From assembly GCF_031885415.1 (NCBI RefSeq), contig NZ_CP116871.1, positions 868,001 to 932,000 of the forward strand: DNA of 64,000 bases, in the 5' to 3' direction. A program made the translations under genes and the position numbers. The notes under the pieces are model-generated. The model did not search any database. It was given only the letters and a program-made list of their open reading frames with translations, and was not told the DNA's origin. Positions 52,604 through 59,977 of the stretch are shown here, piece by piece. The stretch comes from Microbacterium forte (GTDB taxonomy: Bacteria; Actinomycetota; Actinomycetes; Actinomycetales; Microbacteriaceae). Numbering within the stretch: position 1 is the stretch's first letter; the number at the start of each line of letters is the position of its first letter.

Positions 52604-53965
52604 TCAGTACGCCAGCAGAGCGGCCCGCGTGGCGCGCGTGCGTGCGAGCAGGGCCTGTTCGTCTGCCGGGGCCATCGGGTCGCGGCCCGTGATCGCCCGC
52701 TGACGGACGGAAGCCAGCATCGTCGCGTCCTTGATGAACTCGCGCATCAGCGGACGTCGATCACCGCGCAACTGCGAGGCCCAGGCGAGGCCGGTCTTGC
52801 GCCCCGCCGGGGTCGCCAGCATCGTGACCTCTTCAGGGGTGAACCATCCTGCAGCCGCGTAATCGCCCAGACGAGCCTTCGTCAAGCGCGATTCCTCTCG
52901 CCGCAAGGCGATGATGCCGAAGATGAACCCGACGAACAGGGGCACCTGGAGGACGAAGTAAAGGAGGAAGAAGTTCGCGAAGGACGAGCCGTTCCACAGG
53001 CCGTGCAGCACCATCGCGCCCAGCATCCCGAGAAGGCCGAAGCCGAGCGCTGCACCTGTGGAGGCGTGACGTCGAGCGGCAAGGCCGATTGCGAGGCCGG
53101 TGAGCGATGTGAACATGGCGTGCGCGAACGGCGACATGATCGCACGCAGGATGAACGTCACCGTCAGCTGCTCTCCCCCGCCCTCGATGAGGCTGATCGC
53201 GAAGTACTGGATGTTCTCGGTGAACGCGAAGCCGGCACCCACCAGCGCGCCGTAGACGACTCCGTCGACCGGTCCGTCGAAGGACCGACGCGCGATGAGG
53301 AAGATCAGGAAGACTCCGAAGCCCTTCCAGAACTCCTCGACGATGGGAGCCTGGATCACAGCGCCCGCGACCTCACCCCTGAGCCCCAGTACGGCGGTCA
53401 GCCCCAGGTCGACGAGAAGGGTGAGTCCCACGGCGGCGATGGCACCCCAGGCGATCGCGAAGAACACGAGCGACTTGGGCTCGGGCTCCCACCGGTCGAT
53501 CATGCGCACGACGAAGAAGACGATCGCGAGCGGCACGAGCGCGAGCACGAGCCCGATGATCGATGCGAGCGGGCCGAGGAACAGCCCGAAGTAGGCGATC
53601 AGGCCGAGCAACAGCAGACCGAGGAAGCCGAACAGCGAGAACAGGGCGACTCGTCCGCCTCGGCGCGCCGCGGGCAGTGCAGGAAGACCGGGGGCAGGCG
53701 AAGGGGCGGCAGGGGCCGGAGGGGAATACGGGGTCGGCTGCGCGAGCACCGACGCGTAGTCCGCACGCTGCGAGAACTGCGTCGGCGCATAGCTCGACTG
53801 CGCGTATTGCTGAGCGGAGTACTGCGGCGGACCGGCCTGCGGCTGCTGAGGATAGGCCTGGGGTTGCTGAGGATAGGCCTGGGGTTGCTGAGGATACGCC
53901 GGGGGCTGCTGCTGTGCTGGCGGCGGCGTGTACGGCGATGGCTGGGACGGTCCTCCGGAACTCAT
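52604..53965 (-). CDS. PrsW-family intramembrane metalloprotease
   Basis: 453 residues. The N-terminal ~80 residues are cytoplasmic, Pro/Gln-rich with a QPQAYPQ repeat (three copies, from a 21-bp tandem repeat). Nine or ten membrane helices follow. The PrsW metal and catalytic motifs are IVEEFWKGFGVFL (EE-x2-K), SPFAHAMFTSLTGLAIG and MVLHGLWNGSS. PrsW cleaves anti-sigma factors in Bacillus; the actinobacterial target is unknown. The start is set by a leaderless -10; the upstream ATG at 54055 overlaps the divergent gene. Confidence 0.9.
   Translation of the reverse strand: MSSGGPSQPSPYTPPPAQQQPPAYPQQPQAYPQQPQAYPQQPQAGPPQYSAQQYAQSSYAPTQFSQRADYASVLAQPTPYSPPAPAAPSPAPGLPALPAARRGGRVALFSLFGFLGLLLLGLIAYFGLFLGPLASIIGLVLALVPLAIVFFVVRMIDRWEPEPKSLVFFAIAWGAIAAVGLTLLVDLGLTAVLGLRGEVAGAVIQAPIVEEFWKGFGVFLIFLIARRSFDGPVDGVVYGALVGAGFAFTENIQYFAISLIEGGGEQLTVTFILRAIMSPFAHAMFTSLTGLAIGLAARRHASTGAALGFGLLGMLGAMVLHGLWNGSSFANFFLLYFVLQVPLFVGFIFGIIALRREESRLTKARLGDYAAAGWFTPEEVTMLATPAGRKTGLAWASQLRGDRRPLMREFIKDATMLASVRQRAITGRDPMAPADEQALLARTRATRAALLAY
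53845..53907. repeat. 21-bp tandem repeat in prsW N-terminal region
   Basis: Two perfect copies and one diverged copy of GCTGAGGATAGGCCTGGGGTT (plus strand), encoding the in-frame heptapeptide QPQAYPQ. Copy-number change would alter tail length without shifting the frame. Confidence 0.9.
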
Positions 53966-53971
53966 AGCCAA

Positions 53972-53977
53972 AGCATA
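53972..53977 (-). promoter_or_regulatory. Leaderless -10 (TATGCT) for prsW-like gene
   Basis: TATGCT ends 6 nt before the ATG at 53965 on the minus strand. Confidence 0.65.
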
Positions 53978-54041
53978 TGGCGAACAACCAACTTCCCCCG
54001 GGTCTGGTGACTTCCTCCAGGCAATCGAGCCGGGCAGCGGA

Positions 54042-54047
54042 TAGCGT
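54042..54047 (+). promoter_or_regulatory. Leaderless -10 (TAGCGT) for FAH gene
   Basis: TAGCGT ends 6 nt before the ATG at 54054; AGGAG also falls in this spacer but is too close to serve as a ribosome binding site if transcription starts at the ATG. Confidence 0.6.
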
Positions 54048-54053
54048 AGGAGC

Positions 54054-54923
54054 ATGCGGTTCGCTCATCTGCGTCGTGCCGACTCCCCTGCTGCGCATCT
54101 CGCAGTGGTGGAGGGTGCCGATGCCATCCTCGTCTCCGATCTCCTTCCCGACCCCCCTGCGACGCTTCAGCAGCTGATCGAGGGCGGTGAGCAGATGCTC
54201 TCCGCGCTTCGCGCCGCTGTCGAGAGCGGCACCGCCACCCGGCATCCGCTCGAGGGCTGGTCATTCGTGTCAGCGGTCATCGCTCCCCCCGCGGTGCTCG
54301 CGGTCGGCCTGAACTACGCCGCACACTCGAGCGAGCTCGGCCTGAAGACCGACGCGGCTCCAACCGTCTTCACCCTGTGGCCCAATTCGCTCACGGGCCA
54401 TCAGCAGACGACGTCGTGGCCGCGAGCACTGAGCGAGGCCGTGGACTACGAGGCGGAGCTCGGCGTGCTGATCGGCACGCCTGCGAAAGACGTCGCAGAG
54501 GCCGACGCCCTGTCGTACGTCTGGGGCTACACCGTCGTCAACGACATCACCGCACGCAACGTGCAGTTCTCTGAGGCGCAGTGGTCACGGTGCAAGTCCT
54601 TCGACGGCTTCACCCCGACCGGTCCGTTCGCCGTCACGGCCGACGAGATCGCCGACCCTCAGGACCTGCACATCTGGGCCGTCGTGGACGGCCAGACCGT
54701 GCAGGACGCGAGCACCGACCAGATGGTCCGATCGGTCGCGAAGCTCATCGCACACCTCTCGCAGTCGCTCACGCTGCTGCCCGGCACGCTGATCTCCACC
54801 GGCAGCCCCGGAGGAGCCGGCTACTCCCGTGACCCGCAGATCTTCCTCCGCGATCGTTCGACCGTGACAGTCGGCATCGACGGGATCGGCGAGCTCACCA
54901 CCCACTGCCGCGTGCTGGACTGA
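54054..54923 (+). CDS. Fumarylacetoacetate hydrolase family protein
   Basis: 289 residues. VGLNYAAHSSELG (near residue 84), the metal ligands in VDYEAELGVLIG and GYTVVNDITARNVQF, and the C-terminal STGSPGGAGYSRDPQIFLRDRSTVTVGIDGIGELT match FAH/2-hydroxyhepta-2,4-diene-1,7-dioate isomerase enzymes. The family cleaves or isomerises C-C bonds in aromatic catabolites. No pathway neighbours are present, so the substrate is unknown. Confidence 0.9.
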   Translation: MRFAHLRRADSPAAHLAVVEGADAILVSDLLPDPPATLQQLIEGGEQMLSALRAAVESGTATRHPLEGWSFVSAVIAPPAVLAVGLNYAAHSSELGLKTDAAPTVFTLWPNSLTGHQQTTSWPRALSEAVDYEAELGVLIGTPAKDVAEADALSYVWGYTVVNDITARNVQFSEAQWSRCKSFDGFTPTGPFAVTADEIADPQDLHIWAVVDGQTVQDASTDQMVRSVAKLIAHLSQSLTLLPGTLISTGSPGGAGYSRDPQIFLRDRSTVTVGIDGIGELTTHCRVLD

Positions 54924-54938
54924 GCCGGACGCGGATAT

Positions 54939-54976
54939 GAGAAGGGGCCCCGGCGCATGCGCCGGGGCCCCTTCTC
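54939..54976. terminator. Perfect 19-bp stem terminator between FAH gene and aspA
   Basis: A 38-base perfect palindrome (arm GAGAAGGGGCCCCGGCGCA) lies between the convergent FAH and aspA genes, starting 16 bp after the FAH stop and ending 5 bp before the aspA stop. Confidence 0.9.
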
Positions 54977-54981
54977 GCAGA

Positions 54982-56442
54982 TCAGATCTCGATGAGGTCC
55001 TCGGACGAGATCACCGGAATCGCAGCGGTGATCGCCTCGAGTCCGGACAGACGCGCGGGCGACAGCTGCTTGATGACCTCTTCACGCGACATCAAGCCGG
55101 CCTCGACGACCAGGTCGGCCACATTCCGGTTGGTCAGGAGGGCGGTCTTGGCCAGAGCAGCCGCGGCAGCGTATCCGATGAACGGCGTGAGAGCGGTGAT
55201 GACGCCGACCGAGGCGCCGACCATGGCGCCGAGACGATCGCGGTTCGCAGTGATGCCGTCGACGCAGTTGACGCGCAGCGTCCACATCGCCTGGCGCATC
55301 CAGGTGATCGACTGGAAGATCGAGTGAGCGATCACGGGCTCGAAGGCGTTGAGCTGAAGCTGCCCCGCCTCGGCTGCCATCGTCACCGTCATGTCCGCAC
55401 CCGCGACCGCGAACGCCACCTGGTTCACGACCTCCGGGATCACCGGGTTCACCTTGCCGGGCATGATGCTGGAACCAGCCTGCATGGCGGGCAGGTTGAT
55501 CTCGCCGAAGCCTGCCTGCGGACCGGACGACAGCAGTCGCAGGTCGTTGCAGATCTTCGACAGCTTCATCGCATTGCGCTTCAGCGTCGAGGAGAAGGAC
55601 ATGAACGAACCGGTGTCGCTCGTCGCCTCGACGAGGTCGGCGGAGGTGACCAGGTCGAGCTCGGTGATCTCGCGCAGGTGCTTCAGCACGGCGGGCGCGT
55701 AGTCGGAGTGGGTCGTGATGCCCGTGCCGATGGCCGTGGCGCCCATGTTGATCTCGAACATCAGTGACGCGTTCTCGGTGAGGCGCGTGTGGTCGTAGCC
55801 GAGGGTCGAGGCGAAGCCGTGGAACTCCTGGCCCAGAGTCATCGGCACAGCGTCCTGCAGCTGGGTGCGTCCGACCTTGAGCACGTCGTGGAACTCATGC
55901 GACTTGTGCAGGAACGAGATGCGCAGCAGATCGAGCTCTTCGAGCAATGACCGGAGCGTCAGCGACAGACCGATCTTGACAGCGGTCGGGTAGACGTCGT
56001 TGGTCGACTGGCTGCGGTTGGTGTGATCGATAGGCGACAGGAACGCGTAGTCGCCCTTCTCACGCCCGGCGAGCTCGAGCGCGATGTTGGTGATGACCTC
56101 GTTGGCGTTCATGTTCGTCGAGGTGCCGGCGCCGCCCTGGATCACCCCGACGGTGAACTGGTCGTGGAACTCGCCGTCGATCACACGCTGAGCGGCCCGG
56201 TCGATCAGATCGGCGCGCTCGGGGTCGAGGACCCCGATCTCGCGGTTGGCCCTGGCGCTGGCCTGCTTGACCATGGCCAGCGCGACGACGAGGTCGGGAT
56301 AGACCGAGATCGGGCGCTTCGTGATCGGGAAGTTCGCGTCGGCGCGGGCAGTGTGGATCCCCCAGTACGCGTCGGCGGGAATCTCCATGCTCCCGAGAGA
56401 GTCGGTCTCGGTGCGGGTGGGGGCAGGCGCGGCAGAAGCCAT
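54982..56442 (-). CDS. aspA: Aspartate ammonia-lyase
   Basis: 486 residues. GAGTSTNMNANEVI (near residue 107), the active-site loop GSSIMPGKVNPVIPEVVNQV (near 333) and TGITTHSDYAP are characteristic of the aspartase/fumarase superfamily; the sequence matches aspartases rather than class II fumarases by its N-terminal SLGSMEIPADAYWGIHTARA. It converts aspartate to fumarate and ammonia. AAGGATG precedes the ATG. Fumarate links it loosely to the dicarboxylate uptake genes. Confidence 0.93.
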   Translation of the reverse strand: MASAAPAPTRTETDSLGSMEIPADAYWGIHTARADANFPITKRPISVYPDLVVALAMVKQASARANREIGVLDPERADLIDRAAQRVIDGEFHDQFTVGVIQGGAGTSTNMNANEVITNIALELAGREKGDYAFLSPIDHTNRSQSTNDVYPTAVKIGLSLTLRSLLEELDLLRISFLHKSHEFHDVLKVGRTQLQDAVPMTLGQEFHGFASTLGYDHTRLTENASLMFEINMGATAIGTGITTHSDYAPAVLKHLREITELDLVTSADLVEATSDTGSFMSFSSTLKRNAMKLSKICNDLRLLSSGPQAGFGEINLPAMQAGSSIMPGKVNPVIPEVVNQVAFAVAGADMTVTMAAEAGQLQLNAFEPVIAHSIFQSITWMRQAMWTLRVNCVDGITANRDRLGAMVGASVGVITALTPFIGYAAAAALAKTALLTNRNVADLVVEAGLMSREEVIKQLSPARLSGLEAITAAIPVISSEDLIEI

Positions 56443-56535
56443 GTCACATCCTTGTGGGTAGTGGCGAGTGTGTGGTGCGGGGGATGCTCCCAGTCTACGC
56501 CTGCGTGCATGCGCCGCCAGGGATACGACGGCGGG

Positions 56536-57450
56536 TCAGCGTTTGCGCGAGAAGGCCTCGAGTCGTTCGTCGGGGCTGAGTCGCGCCATCCTCTCGAGCC
56601 ATTCCAGCGAGAAGTGATCTCCGGTCGGCGCGTCCGTCACGGGCACCACGGTGTGGGTGATCGTCTCAGGACGCACATGCACGATCTGGAAGGCCTGTGC
56701 GGCATCCATGCCGTTCACGTCGGCGGCAGGGCGCGCGACATTCATGGTGTAGCAGGTCGCCGAAGCCACGCTGACCGGCACGCCCGCGAACGTGCCGTGC
56801 GAGGAGTAGTGCAGGTGACCGGCCAGGATGCCGCGCACGTCCGTATCGCGGATGACCGCCGCCAGTTCGTCCTGGTGCCGCAGCTCGAGGATGTCGAAGA
56901 GCGGCAGGTGGCTCGGCAGCGGCGGGTGGTGCATCGCGAGCAGAGTGCCGTGCGGCGCCGGTTCACTCAGGATCTCCCCCAACCACGAGAGCTGACCGGC
57001 GTCCAGGTCACCGTGATGCCACCCCGGCACACTCGTGTCGAGCGCGATCAGTCTCAGCCCGTCGAGGTCCCATACCCCCGTCACCGGCTCCTGGGTCGGA
57101 GGCAGATCGAGCAGCCCCTCTCGCAGGGCCGGGCGCTCATCGTGGTTGCCTGCCACCCACACGATCGGCGCCGCCAGCTCTTGCGCGACGGGCTCCACTG
57201 CACGACGGAGCCGGCGATACGCGTCCGGCTCCCCCAGATCCGCCAGGTCTCCGGTGATGACGATCGCCGCCGGGTGCGGATGCACAGCCCTGATCGCCTC
57301 GAGAGTGCGGGCGAAGTTCGACTCGACGTCGAAGCGTCCGCCGAGCCGCACGCCGTTCGCCAGGAAGTGCGGGTCGCTCACGTGGATGATGACGTGACTC
57401 GCGGGATCATGGCGACCGAAGACGAACTCGCTGTCGGAAGGCACTGGCAT
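56536..57450 (-). CDS. Metallophosphoesterase (class III phosphodiesterase, CpdA-like)
   Basis: 304 residues. All metal motifs are present in order: HVSDPHFLANG, ITGDLADLG, VAGNHDERP, LLAMHHPPLPSHLP and LAGHLHYSSHG. This set is typical of class III cyclic-nucleotide phosphodiesterases such as CpdA/Rv0805, which have broad activity on 2',3'- and 3',5'-cNMPs. It has its own leaderless promoter and is divergent from a TetR gene. Confidence 0.92.
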   Translation of the reverse strand: MPVPSDSEFVFGRHDPASHVIIHVSDPHFLANGVRLGGRFDVESNFARTLEAIRAVHPHPAAIVITGDLADLGEPDAYRRLRRAVEPVAQELAAPIVWVAGNHDERPALREGLLDLPPTQEPVTGVWDLDGLRLIALDTSVPGWHHGDLDAGQLSWLGEILSEPAPHGTLLAMHHPPLPSHLPLFDILELRHQDELAAVIRDTDVRGILAGHLHYSSHGTFAGVPVSVASATCYTMNVARPAADVNGMDAAQAFQIVHVRPETITHTVVPVTDAPTGDHFSLEWLERMARLSPDERLEAFSRKR

Positions 57451-57456
57451 GGTCTC

Positions 57457-57462
57457 AGCCTA
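57457..57462 (-). promoter_or_regulatory. Leaderless -10 (TAGGCT) for phosphoesterase gene
   Basis: TAGGCT ends 6 nt before the ATG at 57450 on the minus strand. Confidence 0.7.
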
Positions 57463-57517
57463 GGCCGCACGGCGACATCGGACCATGACACCTCCACGGC
57501 AGCTGTAGTAGTCGCGA

Positions 57518-57523
57518 TAGTGT
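57518..57523 (+). promoter_or_regulatory. Leaderless -10 (TAGTGT) for TetR gene
   Basis: TAGTGT ends 6 nt before the ATG at 57530. Confidence 0.65.
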
Positions 57524-57529
57524 GCTCGG

Positions 57530-58096
57530 ATGGCGAAGAACGAGACGAGGCGACGGAACATCGCGGATGCGGGGCTGAGCGTCCTGGCGACGGACGGTTC
57601 TCGCGGGCTCACGCACCGCGCCGTCGACACGGTGGCCGGCGTGCCGGTGGGCACCACCTCGAACTACTTCCGCAGTCGGGATGCGCTCATCGAGGGCCTC
57701 GTCGAGCGGATCGGCGAACGTCTCGCCCCCAGCGACGATGACCTCGCCCGCCGATCATCCGAACAGCCGAGCAGGGAGCTCTTCGCCGACTACGTCAGAG
57801 ACATCGTGCGTCGTCTGACCGACGACCGCGACGTCACGCTGGCGCTGTTCGAGCTGAGGCTCGAAAGCAGCCGTCGCCCCGAGCTGGCCGCCCTCCTGGG
57901 GGCATGGCAGCGAGCGGGCTTCGATGCGGATGTCGCGTTCAGCACGGCAGCGGGGCTTCCCGGCGGCCGACGCGAGATCGCGCTGTTCCACTACGCGATC
58001 GACGGGCTTCTGCTCGATCGGCTGACGTCTCCGATCGATCCCGACACGTCGACCGACGAGATCGTGGACGACCTCGTCACCGGCCTTCTGCGCTGA
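57530..58096 (+). CDS. TetR/AcrR-family transcriptional regulator
   Basis: 188 residues. The N-terminal helix-turn-helix reads RRRNIADAGLSVLATDGSRGLTHRAVDTVAGVPVGTTSNYFRSRDALIEGLVERI, a standard TetR DNA-binding domain. The C-terminal ligand domain (~65-188) is helical, containing DVTLALFELRLESSRRPELAALLGAWQ, close to the TetR_C_31-type group. No inverted repeat strong enough to call its operator is visible between it and the phosphoesterase gene. Confidence 0.9.
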   Translation: MAKNETRRRNIADAGLSVLATDGSRGLTHRAVDTVAGVPVGTTSNYFRSRDALIEGLVERIGERLAPSDDDLARRSSEQPSRELFADYVRDIVRRLTDDRDVTLALFELRLESSRRPELAALLGAWQRAGFDADVAFSTAAGLPGGRREIALFHYAIDGLLLDRLTSPIDPDTSTDEIVDDLVTGLLR

Positions 58097-58121
58097 ATCC
58101 GGACGCCGCCGGACACTCCGG

Positions 58122-58457
58122 TCAGTGCCCGACGACGATGATCAGGATGCCGGCCACCACGGCCACCGCACACAGCGCGAAGCACCCGTAGGCGCCGTAC
58201 AGCGCGATGCGTCGCTGCGCCTCGGTGAGAGGACTCTTCTTCGCCGCCTTGGCGGCCTGCTTCGCCGCCCGCTTGAGCTCCTTCTCAGAGATCACGGTGA
58301 TGGCGTCGGTGAACTCCGCCGGACTCACGACCGGCGCGTGTCCGCTGCGGACCAGCAGACGCAGACCGAACGCGTAGAACGTCACCACGGCGCAGGCGCC
58401 GATCAGAGCGGCGAGGAACACCTGGACGAATGCGCCCCAGTCGATGCCGACACTCAC
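58122..58457 (-). CDS. Small two-helix membrane protein coupled to pit
   Basis: 111 residues. VSVGIDWGAFVQVFLAALIGACAVVTFYAFGLRLL opens with one membrane helix (~10-32), a cytoplasmic middle with a Lys/Ala stretch (KELKRAAKQAAKAAKK) follows, and a second helix (~85-108) ends the protein. The GTG at 58457 overlaps the pit stop by 4 nt (GTGA) after GGAG, so the two are co-translated. Function is unknown; it may be a Pit accessory in place of the PhoU-like partner other Pit systems use. Confidence 0.8.
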   Translation of the reverse strand: MSVGIDWGAFVQVFLAALIGACAVVTFYAFGLRLLVRSGHAPVVSPAEFTDAITVISEKELKRAAKQAAKAAKKSPLTEAQRRIALYGAYGCFALCAVAVVAGILIIVVGH

Positions 58458-59818
58458 TTCGACTCCTCGCTGTTCGTCTTCTCCGGGTTGTCCGTCTGCG
58501 TCACGACGCCCGTCTTCGGCGCCTTCTTCGCGGCCTTCGCCGCAGCTTTCGCCTTCGCATCCGATCTGGCCTTGGCCTTGGCCTTCTCTCGCGCCTCTGC
58601 GCGGGCCTTCGCCTCGGCCTTGGCCTCGATGATCCGCTGCTGCCTGCGCGTGGGCGGCGTCGTGTCCGGGTGCTCGATCGCGAGCCCCGACTCGGCGACG
58701 TCGCTCATCGCGTTCGCCGAGGTCACTGCATCTTTGCGTGAGCGCAGGAACAGGCCGATGATCACGGCGAGTGCGAGGACGGTGTCGATCGCGATGCCCC
58801 AGAGTCCGAGCCATGTGATCAGCAGGGCCGCGAGAGCGCCGACGGCACCTGCCGCCGGAAGTGTGAGGAGCCAGCCGATGGCGATTCGACCGGCGGTCCG
58901 CCAGCGAACCGTCGACCCCCGACGGCCGAGGCCCGAGCCGATGACCGAACCCGATGCCACCTGCGTGGTCGACAGAGCGAAGCCGAAGGCGCTGGAGGCG
59001 AGGATGGTCGCGGCTGTCGAGCTCTCCGCCGAGAAGCCCTGCGCGGGCTTGACCTCGGTCAGGCCCTTGCCGAGCGTGCGGATGATCCGCCACCCTCCGA
59101 GATACGTTCCGAGAGCGATCGTGACCGCACAGGCGATGATGACCCAGAGATACGGGTCCGCCTGCTCGCTGTTCTGCCAGCCGACCGTGATGAGCGCGAG
59201 GGTGATCACGCCCATCGTCTTCTGGGCGTCGTTCGTGCCGTGCGCGAGGGCCACCAGCGATGACGTGAAGATCTGACCCCAGCGGAAACCGTCCCGCCCG
59301 TCGGGCTTGCCGTCGTAGCGCCGGGTGATCGAGTACGCGAGCTTGGTCGCCGCGAACGCGATGATGCCGGCCGTCAGCGGGGCGATGAGTGCCGGGAGGA
59401 TGATCTTCGACAGCACCATGCCGAAGTCGATGCCGCCGCCCCCGACGCCGACCAGCGTCGCTCCGATGAGACCGCCGAAGAGCGCGTGGGACGAGCTCGA
59501 GGGCAGACCCAGGAGCCAGGTCAGCATGTTCCAGGTGATGGCGCCGATGAGACCGGCGAAGATCATCGGGAGGAACACGTCGCCCTGGATGGTGTCCTCG
59601 CGGATGATCCCGTGCGACACGGTCTTGGAGACCTCGGTCGAGAGGAACGCGCCGACGAGGTTCAGCACCGCCGCGAGAAGGACCGCTGTCTTGGGCTTGA
59701 GTGCGCCCGTCGCGATGGGGGTCGCCATCGCGTTGGCCGTGTCGTGAAACCCGTTGGTGAAGTCGAAGAAGAGTGCCAGCGCGATAACCAGCACGACGAT
59801 GAGGGCTGCGGTTTCCAC
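58454..59818 (-). CDS. pit: Low-affinity inorganic phosphate transporter Pit
   Basis: 454 residues with ~10-12 membrane helices. Both PHO4 signatures are present: DFTNGFHDTANAMATPIATGAL at the N-terminus and ALAHGTNDAQKTMGVITLAL near residue 195, marking two inverted halves. It imports metal-phosphate with protons. The last ~75 residues form a soluble Ala/Lys/Glu tail (AEAKARAEAREKAKAKARSD) not needed for transport in other Pits. The start is GTG at 59818 before ETAALIVVLVIALALFFDF; the longer frame runs through the divergent peptidase gene. A Pho-box-like array lies 66 bp upstream. Confidence 0.93.
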   Translation of the reverse strand: METAALIVVLVIALALFFDFTNGFHDTANAMATPIATGALKPKTAVLLAAVLNLVGAFLSTEVSKTVSHGIIREDTIQGDVFLPMIFAGLIGAITWNMLTWLLGLPSSSSHALFGGLIGATLVGVGGGGIDFGMVLSKIILPALIAPLTAGIIAFAATKLAYSITRRYDGKPDGRDGFRWGQIFTSSLVALAHGTNDAQKTMGVITLALITVGWQNSEQADPYLWVIIACAVTIALGTYLGGWRIIRTLGKGLTEVKPAQGFSAESSTAATILASSAFGFALSTTQVASGSVIGSGLGRRGSTVRWRTAGRIAIGWLLTLPAAGAVGALAALLITWLGLWGIAIDTVLALAVIIGLFLRSRKDAVTSANAMSDVAESGLAIEHPDTTPPTRRQQRIIEAKAEAKARAEAREKAKAKARSDAKAKAAAKAAKKAPKTGVVTQTDNPEKTNSEESK

Positions 59819-59883
59819 CGTTCGCTTTCGGTCGTTGAGGAAGAAAGGAGAGGTGTCGACGGGATCGACGTGACGAACGAAGA

Positions 59884-59912
59884 GTTCACCGTGGGTTTTA
59901 CTTCCGTTAACC
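59884..59912 (+). promoter_or_regulatory. PhoP (Pho) box-like array: three 11-bp direct repeats
   Basis: GTTCACC (59884), GTTTTAC (59895) and GTTAACC (59906) recur at exact 11-bp spacing with 4-nt spacers, matching the GTTCACC unit of actinomycete PHO boxes. It lies between the divergent pit gene (start 59818) and the oligopeptidase gene (start 59978), about 66 bp from each. Confidence 0.7.
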
Positions 59913-59964
59913 GGCCCCGGTAGATCCTCCCACCCTCTCGGGTACCGGTCAACTCGACCTGGGC

Positions 59965-59970
59965 TAGCGT
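59965..59970 (+). promoter_or_regulatory. Leaderless -10 (TAGCGT) for oligopeptidase gene
   Basis: TAGCGT ends 7 nt before the GTG at 59978; an in-frame GTG at 59969 overlaps the hexamer and would not be transcribed. Confidence 0.65.
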
Positions 59971-59977
59971 GGAACTT

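Noticed and set aside
54939..54976. Perfect palindrome as an insertion-sequence terminus or replication element
   Set aside because: It lies between two convergent genes immediately after their stops, as expected for a shared terminator.
58500..58640. Ala/Lys-rich repeat as a separate small gene
   Set aside because: It is in frame with and continuous with the Pit C-terminus.
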